A stretch of 64,000 nt of DNA from Streptomyces sp. GESEQ-35 (GTDB taxonomy: Bacteria > Actinomycetota > Actinomycetes > Streptomycetales > Streptomycetaceae). The number at the start of each line of letters is the position of its first letter. Within the stretch, counting starts at the first letter, position 1. Both the position numbers and the translations under genes were made by a program. Below the pieces are notes generated by a model. That model saw only the letters and a program-made list of their open reading frames with translations. It was not told the DNA's origin and did not search any database. Below, in pieces: positions 57,645 through 64,000 of the stretch. The stretch is from contig NZ_JAFFSX010000010.1 of assembly GCF_017948485.1 (NCBI RefSeq), forward strand, positions 124,001-188,000, given 5' to 3'.

Positions 57645-57645
57645 C

Positions 57646-59112
57646 TCATTGGCGGCTGACGGTCCTGGTCACGCCGGTGACGACCGTCGTGGCGAGGATC
57701 CAGCCGGTGATGATGAGGACGTAGGACAGCCACTGGTATCCGCCCTTCGGGGCGAAGGCGCTCTCCTGCCCGAAGGAGATCACCGGCAGGAGCAGGTCGA
57801 GCGTGTAGAACACCGGGTTGAAGGGCGGGGCCTCGGACGGCTTGAGCGGGGGCGGGTGGTGCAGGGCGTACGCGATCGAGCCGATGGCCAGCAGGGACAG
57901 CAGCCAACCCAAGGCGCGCAAGGGGCGGAAGCCGTAACCGACCGTGGCGTCCTGGACATGGCCCCACAGGCGGCCGTACCAGGCGAGCGTGGCGCGGTGG
58001 CGGCGCTGCTTGGCGAGCTGGACGAGCCGGGCCGCGGGGTCGTCGCCGATGCGGCGGTAGGCGGCGGTCAACTGCTCGTAGGCGTAGGGGACATAGCCCT
58101 CGACGTCCCGCTCCAGCATCGGCAGACGGCGCTCGGCGGGCTCGTGCGGAGTGAGGGCCGTATAGGCGAGGTTGTCGAGACGGAGCCGGTCCGGGACCAC
58201 CTCCGGTTCCAGGAACAGGACGTCGATCTGGGCGCGACGCAGATTCAGGGTGCCTTCCGGGGGCGGGCCCTTGCGCAGCCACAGCTCCCCTATGGTGCAG
58301 CTGCTCGCCCGCAGCGTGGCATCGCCCGGATTCGACAGACGTGCGTACGACAGGTCCAGGCGGCCGGTGATCCGGGCGCCGCGCAGGCCGATCCAGCCGT
58401 CCACGTGCGCGTTCCGCAACCCGACGTCGCCCGTCACGCTGAGCATCTGTGCGTCGAGGGCCGCCGCCTCGCCGGGGTAGCTGAGGCGGGCGCCGGTGAG
58501 ATCGAAGGATCCGTTGACGGTGGCACCGTTGAGCTGCAACGCGCCCTCGGCGCGCAGCTGCGGGGCGAACACGCCGTCGCCCACCACTGCCCGGTTGAGC
58601 TTGAGCACGGGCCCCGCGTCGTCCGGCGCGATGAGTTCGGCGCGTGCCAGGGACAGAGCCCCGGATATCTGCGCCCCCGTCAGCTGGAGCCGCCCGGACA
58701 ACCGGCACTCCGACAGTTGCACGACGCCGTCGACCCGTGCGCTGCCGAGGTCCAGGGCGGGGAGTACGGAGCCGCGCAGACTGAGCCGGCGCAGCTGGGA
58801 GCCGTAGAGGTCGGGCGGGTCGGAGAAGTGACAGCGGCTCAGCCGGATCGGATGGTCGACGACGGCGTGCGTGAGGTCCAGGGCTCCGGTGATCCGGGCG
58901 CCCGTCACCCGGAGAGCGGCGATCTCGCCGTCCTCCTGGGGCCCACTGATCAGCAGCGCCTTCAACACCGAGGCACGCAGCGTCCGTTCGGGGCCCCAGT
59001 CGGTTCCAGCGGCGGCGTCCTCGTCCTCATCGGTGCGGAAGTCCACGAGTTCGCCGCGTGGAAACGCCTGCCACACGCGCAGTTCGGCCGCCGTCAGATT
59101 GTTGATCTCCAT
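57646..59112 (-). CDS. Membrane protein with a pentapeptide-like beta-helix domain
   Basis: A 488-residue protein. Residues about 60-310 are short repeats (GARITGALDL, GAQISGALSL, GARITGRLDL and so on) that fit a right-handed beta-helix of the pentapeptide type. Three hydrophobic helices follow at about 393-413, 430-445 and 455-478, so the helix domain is probably cytoplasmic and the C-terminal end is in the membrane. There is no known catalytic motif. Homologous genes sit beside the pentose phosphate cluster in other Streptomyces (recalled), 46 bases downstream of the phosphatase gene. Function is unknown. Confidence 0.77.
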   Translation of the reverse strand: MEINNLTAAELRVWQAFPRGELVDFRTDEDEDAAAGTDWGPERTLRASVLKALLISGPQEDGEIAALRVTGARITGALDLTHAVVDHPIRLSRCHFSDPPDLYGSQLRRLSLRGSVLPALDLGSARVDGVVQLSECRLSGRLQLTGAQISGALSLARAELIAPDDAGPVLKLNRAVVGDGVFAPQLRAEGALQLNGATVNGSFDLTGARLSYPGEAAALDAQMLSVTGDVGLRNAHVDGWIGLRGARITGRLDLSYARLSNPGDATLRASSCTIGELWLRKGPPPEGTLNLRRAQIDVLFLEPEVVPDRLRLDNLAYTALTPHEPAERRLPMLERDVEGYVPYAYEQLTAAYRRIGDDPAARLVQLAKQRRHRATLAWYGRLWGHVQDATVGYGFRPLRALGWLLSLLAIGSIAYALHHPPPLKPSEAPPFNPVFYTLDLLLPVISFGQESAFAPKGGYQWLSYVLIITGWILATTVVTGVTRTVSRQ

Positions 59113-59158
59113 CGTCGGAGACTCTGACGGGGCCGAACCACAGGTGTCAACACGCCGC

Positions 59159-59746
59159 CTACGGCCGGGTGTTCCACTCCGCGATCACGGGGCGCCCGTG
59201 TTCCAGGGACAGTCGGCTCACCGTGCCCGTCGCGAGCTGGAACAGCCGTCCCTCCGCGGGCGACAGCCCCAGCCGCCGTGCCGTCAGCACGCGCAGGAAG
59301 TGGGAGTGGGCGACGAGGATCACGTCACCGTCCGCGAGGGCGCCGTCCACGCGGGACAGCACGTGGTCGGCGCGTCGCCCCACCTCGGCCGGTGACTCGC
59401 CGGGATGCCCCTCGGCCCCCGGTGGTACGCCGTCCGTCCACAGGTACCAGTCGGGACGGGTGCGGTGTATCTCCACGGTGGTCACGCCCTCGTAGGCGCC
59501 GTAGTCCCACTCGTGCAGGTCGGGGTCGGTCACGACCCCGGACAGGCCCGCCAGTTCGGCGGTGCGCATCGCGCGGCCCAGCGGGCTGGACAGCGCGAGG
59601 GCGAAGGTCCGGCCCGTCAGGAGCGGAGCGAGGGACTTGGCCTGTTCCTCGCCGTGCTGGGTGAGGGGCAGGTCGGTCCAGCTGGTGTGCTGGCCCGACA
59701 CGCTCCACTCCGTCTCACCGTGGCGGACCAGCAGGAGATCTCCCAC
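59159..59746 (-). CDS. Histidine phosphatase family protein
   Basis: A 195-residue enzyme of the phosphoglycerate-mutase-like superfamily. The catalytic RHG motif is LLVRHGETEWS (H9), the acid donor region is LHEWDYGAYEG, and the second histidine is in VAHSHFLRVL. It probably hydrolyses a sugar phosphate. GTG 59746 lies 6 bases after gnd, so it is the tail of the zwf-opcA-pgi-gnd operon, which supports a sugar-phosphate substrate. Confidence 0.87.
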   Translation of the reverse strand: MGDLLLVRHGETEWSVSGQHTSWTDLPLTQHGEEQAKSLAPLLTGRTFALALSSPLGRAMRTAELAGLSGVVTDPDLHEWDYGAYEGVTTVEIHRTRPDWYLWTDGVPPGAEGHPGESPAEVGRRADHVLSRVDGALADGDVILVAHSHFLRVLTARRLGLSPAEGRLFQLATGTVSRLSLEHGRPVIAEWNTRP

Positions 59747-59752
59747 GGCCGG

Positions 59753-60631
59753 CTACTCCTTGGACTCGACGGCGTGACCGCCGAACTGGTTGCGCAGCGC
59801 CGCGATCATCTTCATCTGCGGCGAGTCGTCCTGACGGGACGCGAACCGGGTGAAGAGGGAGGCGGTGATGGCGGGCAGCGGCACCGAGTTGTCGATGGCC
59901 GCCTCGACGGTCCAGCGGCCCTCGCCGGAGTCCTCCGCGAAGCCGCGCAACTTCTCCAGGTGCTCGTCCTGGTCGAGGGCGTTGACCGCCAGGTCGAGCA
60001 GCCAGGAGCGGATGACGGTGCCGTCCTGCCAGGAGCGGAAGACCTCGCGGACGCTGTCCACCGAGTCGACCTTCTCCAGCAGCTCCCAGCCCTCGGCGTA
60101 GGCCTGCATCATGGCGTACTCGATGCCGTTGTGGACCATCTTCGAGAAGTGGCCCGCGCCGACCTTGCCGGCGTGGACATAGCCGTACGGGCCTTCCGGC
60201 TTGAGCGCCTCGAAGATGGGCTGGAGGCGGTCCACATGCTCCTTGTCGCCGCCGACCATCAGGGCGTAGCCGTTCTCGAGACCCCACACACCCCCGGAGA
60301 CACCGGCGTCGACGAAGCCGATGCCCTTGGCGCCGAGTTCCTCCGCGTGCTTCTCGTCGTCGGTCCAGCGGGAGTTGCCGCCGTCGACGACGGTGTCACC
60401 GGGGGACAGCAGGCCGCCGAGCTCGTCGACGACGGACTGGGTGGCGGCGCCGGCCGGGACCATCACCCAGATGGTGCGCGGCGCTTCGAGCCGCTCGACC
60501 AGTTCGGTCAGGCTGCTGACGTCGGTGACTTCGGGGTTGCGGTCGTATCCGACGACGGTGTGGCCGGCGCGGCGGATGCGCTCGCGCATGTTGCCGCCCA
60601 TCTTGCCGAGGCCGATGAGTCCGAGCTGCAT
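59753..60631 (-). CDS. gnd: 6-phosphogluconate dehydrogenase, decarboxylating (short NAD-type)
   Basis: A 292-residue enzyme, much shorter than the 470-residue NADP form, as in the YqeC/GntZ group. The nucleotide loop is LGLIGLGKMGGNMRERIRRA, and the catalytic lysine lies in GAGHFSKMVHNGIEYAMMQA. It converts 6-phosphogluconate to ribulose 5-phosphate and CO2. ATG 60631 was chosen since the family starts just before QLGLIGLG. The gene follows pgi after 5 bases and precedes a phosphatase by 6 bases in the same operon. From memory it corresponds to SCO6658. Confidence 0.92.
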   Translation of the reverse strand: MQLGLIGLGKMGGNMRERIRRAGHTVVGYDRNPEVTDVSSLTELVERLEAPRTIWVMVPAGAATQSVVDELGGLLSPGDTVVDGGNSRWTDDEKHAEELGAKGIGFVDAGVSGGVWGLENGYALMVGGDKEHVDRLQPIFEALKPEGPYGYVHAGKVGAGHFSKMVHNGIEYAMMQAYAEGWELLEKVDSVDSVREVFRSWQDGTVIRSWLLDLAVNALDQDEHLEKLRGFAEDSGEGRWTVEAAIDNSVPLPAITASLFTRFASRQDDSPQMKMIAALRNQFGGHAVESKE

Positions 60632-60636
60632 GTTCT

Positions 60637-62283
60637 TCACTTCCTGAGTTCGCGGTAAGCAGCCACGAGGGCGGCGGTGGACGGATCGAGACCGGGCACG
60701 TCCGTACCTTCGGTCAGCGCGGGTTCGACCCGCTTGGCGAGGACCTTGCCCAGCTCGACGCCCCACTGGTCGAAGGAGTCGATGTGCCAGATCGCGCCCT
60801 GGACGAACACCTTGTGCTCGTACAGCGCCACCAGCTGGCCGAGGACCGAGGGGGTCAGCTCGGGGGCGAGGATCGTGGTGGTGGGGTGGTTGCCCAGAAA
60901 CGTCTTGTGCGCCACCAGCTCCTCGGGCACCCCCTCGGCACGCACCTCGTCCGGCGTCTTGCCGAAGGCGAGCGCCTGCCCTTGTGCGAACAGGTTGGCC
61001 ATCAACAGGTCGTGCTGGGCCCCCAGTTCGTCGCTCAGCTCGGCGACCGGCCGGGCGAAGCCGATCAGGTCGGCCGGGATGAGCCGGGTGCCCTGGTGGA
61101 TCAGCTGGTAGTAGGCGTGCTGCCCGTTGGTGCCGGGCGTGCCCCACACCACCGGACCGGTGGTCCAGCCCACGGTGTGCCCGTCCCGGTCGACCGACTT
61201 GCCGTTGGACTCCATGTCGAGCTGCTGCAAGTAGGCCGTGAACTTGGAGAGGTAGTGGCTGTACGGCAGCACCGCGTGCGACTCGGCCGCGAAGAAGTTG
61301 CCGTACCAGACACCCAACAGGCCCATGATCAGCGGGGCGTTGGCCTCGGCGGGCGCGCTCCTGAAGTGCTCGTCGACGATGCGGAAGCCGTCGAGCATCT
61401 CCCGGAAGCGGTCCGGGCCGATGGCGATCATCAGGGAGAGCCCGATCGCCGAGTCGAACGAGTAGCGGCCGCCGACCCAGTCCCAGAACTCGAACATGTT
61501 GGCCGTGTCGATGCCGAAGTCCGACACCTTCTCGGAGTTCGTCGACAGCGCGACGAAGTGCTTCGCGACCGCCTTCTCCTCACCGCCGAGCCCGGCGAGC
61601 AGCCAGGACCGCGCCGATGTGGCGTTGGTGATCGTCTCGATCGTGGTGAACGTCTTGGACGCGACGATGAACAGCGTCTCCGCCGGATCCAGGTCCCGCA
61701 CGGCCTCGTGCAGGTCGGCGCCGTCGACGTTCGACACGAACCGGAAGGTCAACTCCCGTGCGGTGTACGGCCGCAGCGCCTCGTACGCCATCGCCGGGCC
61801 CAGGTCGGAGCCGCCGATGCCGATGTTGACGACATTGCGGATCTGGCGGCCGGTGTGGCCGGTCCACTCGCCCGAGCGGACGCGCTCGGCAAAGGCGCTC
61901 ATCTTGTCGAGGACGGCGTGCACGCCCGGGACCACGTTCTCCCCGTCGACCTCGATCACCGCGTCCCGCGGGGCGCGCAGCGCGGTGTGCAGTACGGCCC
62001 GGTCCTCGGTGATGTTGATCCGGTCGCCGCGGAACATGGCGTCGCGCAGCCCGAACACGTCGGTGGCAGTGGCGAGTTCCTGGAGGCGGGCGAGCGTCTC
62101 GTCGGTGATCAGATGCTTGGAGTAGTCGATGCGCAGATCGCCGACGCGTACGACGTACCGGTCGGCGCGCCCGGCGTCCGCCGCGAACAGCTCACGCAGC
62201 CGCGGGCGTTGCAGCGCCTCCGCGCGGTGGTCCTCCAGAGCGGCCCACTCGGGCCGCCTGGTCGGCTTGGGGAAGTCAGACAT
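60637..62283 (-). CDS. pgi: Glucose-6-phosphate isomerase
   Basis: A 548-residue enzyme, normal for the family. It interconverts glucose 6-phosphate and fructose 6-phosphate. Signatures are VNIGIGGSDLGPAMAYEAL, WDWVGGRYSFDSAIGLS and GTPGTNGQHAYYQLIHQGT. Its start overlaps the opcA stop by 8 bases and gnd starts 5 bases after it, so it is in an operon that drives carbon through the oxidative pentose phosphate path. From memory, it corresponds to SCO6659. Confidence 0.95.
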   Translation of the reverse strand: MSDFPKPTRRPEWAALEDHRAEALQRPRLRELFAADAGRADRYVVRVGDLRIDYSKHLITDETLARLQELATATDVFGLRDAMFRGDRINITEDRAVLHTALRAPRDAVIEVDGENVVPGVHAVLDKMSAFAERVRSGEWTGHTGRQIRNVVNIGIGGSDLGPAMAYEALRPYTARELTFRFVSNVDGADLHEAVRDLDPAETLFIVASKTFTTIETITNATSARSWLLAGLGGEEKAVAKHFVALSTNSEKVSDFGIDTANMFEFWDWVGGRYSFDSAIGLSLMIAIGPDRFREMLDGFRIVDEHFRSAPAEANAPLIMGLLGVWYGNFFAAESHAVLPYSHYLSKFTAYLQQLDMESNGKSVDRDGHTVGWTTGPVVWGTPGTNGQHAYYQLIHQGTRLIPADLIGFARPVAELSDELGAQHDLLMANLFAQGQALAFGKTPDEVRAEGVPEELVAHKTFLGNHPTTTILAPELTPSVLGQLVALYEHKVFVQGAIWHIDSFDQWGVELGKVLAKRVEPALTEGTDVPGLDPSTAALVAAYRELRK

Positions 62284-63211
62284 GGGAGACGGTCTCCTTG
62301 GTGCCCTCGCCCCGCAGGGCGACGGCGTACATCTCGTCCGCGTCGAGGCGGCGCAGCTCCTCGGCGATGAGTTCGGAGGTGGTGCGGACCTTCAGTGCGA
62401 GGGTGCGCGACGGCTGGCCCGGCAGGGACAGCGTGGCCAGCGGGCCCTCGGGGCGGTCGATGACGATCTCGCCGTTCGCGGTGCCGAGGCGGACCGCCGT
62501 GACGACCGGACCGGCGGTGACGACCCGGTCGACCGTGACACCGAGGCGGGCCTCCAGCCAGCGGGCCAGCAGTTCGGCCGCCGGGTTCTCCTCCTCGGCC
62601 TCCACGGCCGCCGAGATGATCTGTACCCGGGCCTGGTCCAGGGCCGCCGCGAGCATCGAGCGCCACGGGGTCAGCCGGGTCCAGGCGAGGTCGGTGTCGC
62701 CGGGCGCGTAGGAGCGGATCCGGGTCTCGAGGACCTGGATCGGGTTCTCCACGGCGTACAGGTCGGTGATCCGGCGCTGGGCCAGCGCGCCGAGCGGGTC
62801 CTTCGCCGGGTTCGCGGGCGCCTCCGCCGGCCACCACACCACGACCGGTGCGTCCGGGAGCAGCAGCGGCAGCACCACGGAGTCGGCGTGGTCGGACACC
62901 TCGCCGTAGGTCCGCAGGATGACCGTCTCGCCGGTGCCCGCGTCGGCGCCCACCCGGACCTCGGCGTCGAGGTGGGAGTTGGTGCGGTCGCGCGGGGTGC
63001 GGGCGTGCCGCTTGATGACGACCAGGGTGCGCGAGGGGTGCTCGTGCGAGGCCTCCTCGGCCGCCTTGATCGAGTCGTAGGCGTTCTCCTCGTCCGTGAC
63101 GATGACCATCGTCAGGACCATGCCCACTGCGGGGGTGCCGATGGCGCGGCGGCCCTGCACCAGCGCCTTGTTGATCTTGCTTGCCGTGGTGTCGGTCAGG
63201 TCGATCTTCAT
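62276..63211 (-). CDS. opcA: OpcA, glucose-6-phosphate dehydrogenase assembly protein
   Basis: A 311-residue protein. It matches the OpcA family, which is needed for active glucose-6-phosphate dehydrogenase in cyanobacteria and actinobacteria: IDLTDTTASKINKALVQGRR at the start, VVVWWPAEAPANPAKDPLG and RRITDLYAVENP in the middle. It is placed between zwf and pgi, with ATGA overlap to zwf, which is the usual arrangement. It has no catalytic motif of its own. Confidence 0.93.
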   Translation of the reverse strand: MKIDLTDTTASKINKALVQGRRAIGTPAVGMVLTMVIVTDEENAYDSIKAAEEASHEHPSRTLVVIKRHARTPRDRTNSHLDAEVRVGADAGTGETVILRTYGEVSDHADSVVLPLLLPDAPVVVWWPAEAPANPAKDPLGALAQRRITDLYAVENPIQVLETRIRSYAPGDTDLAWTRLTPWRSMLAAALDQARVQIISAAVEAEEENPAAELLARWLEARLGVTVDRVVTAGPVVTAVRLGTANGEIVIDRPEGPLATLSLPGQPSRTLALKVRTTSELIAEELRRLDADEMYAVALRGEGTKETVSHV

Positions 63212-64000
63212 GGCCTGCGCCAGCTCCGTCCGTCTCGTGCGAGCATCTCGTCGGCTTCCTCGGGTCCCCAGCTGCCCGAGGGGTACTGCGCGGGCTTGCC
63301 GTGGCTCGCCCAGTACTCCTCGATCGGGTCGAGGATCTTCCAGGACTCTTCCACTTCCTGGTGACGGGGGAACAGGTTGGCGTCACCCAGCAGGACGTCC
63401 AGGATGAGCCGCTCGTACGCCTCCGGGCTGGACTCCGTGAAGGACTCGCCGTACGCGAAGTCCATCGAGACGTCCCGGATCTCCATCGAGGTGCCCGGCA
63501 CCTTCGAACCGAACCGGACCGTCATGCCCTCGTCCGGCTGGACGCGGATGACGATCGCGTTCTGGCCGAGTTCCTCGGTGGCGGTCGAGTCGAACGGGGA
63601 GTGGGGTGCCCGCTTGAAGACGACCGCGATCTCGGTGACGCGGCGGCCAAGACGCTTGCCGGTGCGCAGATAGAAGGGGATGCCGGCCCAGCGCCGGTTG
63701 TCGACCTCCAGCTTGACGGCCGCGTAGGTGTCGGTCGTCGACCGCCGGTCGATGCCGTCCTCCTGGAGGTACCCGGGCACCTTCGCGCCGCCCTGCCAGC
63801 CTTCCGCGTACTGGGCGCGGACGGTGTGCTCGCCGAGGTTCTCCGGGAGCCGCACGGATTTGAGGACCTTCAGCTTCTCGGTGAGCAGCGACTCCGCGTC
63901 GAAGGCGATGGGTTCCTCCATCGCGGTGAGCGCCATCAGCTGAAGGAGGTGGTTCTGGATGACGTCACGGGCGGCGCCGATGCCGTCGTAGTAGCCGGCG
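63208..64000 (-). CDS. zwf: Glucose-6-phosphate 1-dehydrogenase (C-terminal part)
   Basis: The frame is open to the right edge, so only about 264 C-terminal residues are seen. They contain the typical IPFYLRTGKRLGRRVTEIAV, AYERLILDVLLGDANLFPR and the conserved end YPSGSWGPEEADEML. The catalytic RIDHYLGKE region lies beyond the window. The enzyme makes NADPH and 6-phosphogluconolactone. Its stop overlaps opcA (ATGA), and it is the first visible gene of the operon reading left. Confidence 0.95.
   Translation of the reverse strand, partial: AGYYDGIGAARDVIQNHLLQLMALTAMEEPIAFDAESLLTEKLKVLKSVRLPENLGEHTVRAQYAEGWQGGAKVPGYLQEDGIDRRSTTDTYAAVKLEVDNRRWAGIPFYLRTGKRLGRRVTEIAVVFKRAPHSPFDSTATEELGQNAIVIRVQPDEGMTVRFGSKVPGTSMEIRDVSMDFAYGESFTESSPEAYERLILDVLLGDANLFPRHQEVEESWKILDPIEEYWASHGKPAQYPSGSWGPEEADEMLARDGRSWRRP

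Noticed and set aside
1..64000. tRNA, rRNA, CRISPR arrays, prophage or polyketide/NRPS modules.
   Set aside because: None was seen by eye; the intergenic gaps are short and show no cloverleaf or regular repeat-spacer pattern, and no carrier or ketosynthase motif was found.

Overview
This is about 64 kb of very GC-rich DNA with dense, often overlapping genes, GTG/TTG starts, one rare TTA codon and typical actinomycete gene families. It looks like a Streptomyces chromosome. The left part (about 3.9-11.5 kb) and the right part (about 57.6-64 kb) match, from memory, neighbouring loci of Streptomyces coelicolor: SCO6648-SCO6655, and the pentose phosphate cluster around SCO6658-SCO6661. If that recollection is right, the roughly 46 kb between them is accessory DNA.

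Layout. 1-3.9 kb: the end of a peptide-type ABC binding protein, a fused two-domain permease, and an MFS transporter interrupted in frame by a dispersed repeat. 3.9-11.5 kb: an uncharacterised GTP-derived pathway with a CDP-alcohol phosphatidyltransferase, an MDR dehydrogenase, a 6-pyruvoyltetrahydropterin synthase (PTPS) homologue without zinc ligands, a glycosyltransferase, a methyltransferase, a UPF0104 membrane protein, a creatininase-family hydrolase, and a GTP cyclohydrolase II with Met120, the signature of the enzyme that stops at the formylated pyrimidine. 11.5-15.8 kb: a four-gene amino-acid cassette (ornithine cyclodeaminase/ketimine reductase type, FAD oxidase, two saccharopine dehydrogenase relatives) suggesting lysine/pipecolate metabolism. 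15.8-20.4 kb: a serine hydrolase, a truncated DHA2 transporter, two TetR regulators, a PPOX-fold flavin/F420 protein and an SMR protein.

20.6-25.9 kb: the most striking gene, one reading frame joining a membrane GAF-PAS-GGDEF-EAL cyclic-di-GMP protein to a complete alpha-oxoamine synthase (AOS, a PLP enzyme), coupled by an ATGA overlap to a methyltransferase. Facing it, 25.8-38.1 kb, is a nine-gene exopolysaccharide/glycan operon with a GT4 fused to a thymidylate-kinase-like domain, a Wzx-like flippase fused to a nucleotidyltransferase-like domain, a PIG-L deacetylase, a GT39 protein, a membrane-anchored glycosidase and a FemAB/CelD-type acyltransferase. A further GT2 gene and a divergent GH15 enzyme follow.

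41.3-52.5 kb: an MFS exporter with a MerR-type operator, a broken VOC gene, and a second glycan cluster built around WecB/WecC (UDP-ManNAcA supply) with several glycosyltransferases. 52.6-57.6 kb: a shikimate/quinate catabolic unit (MHS transporter, TetR, shikimate dehydrogenase, QsuB-type dehydroshikimate dehydratase) with a matching pair of CTAA-N16-TTAG operators. 57.6-64 kb: a beta-helix membrane protein, a histidine phosphatase, and gnd, pgi, opcA and the end of zwf, an NADPH-producing operon. I saw no tRNA, rRNA, CRISPR array or intact insertion sequence.
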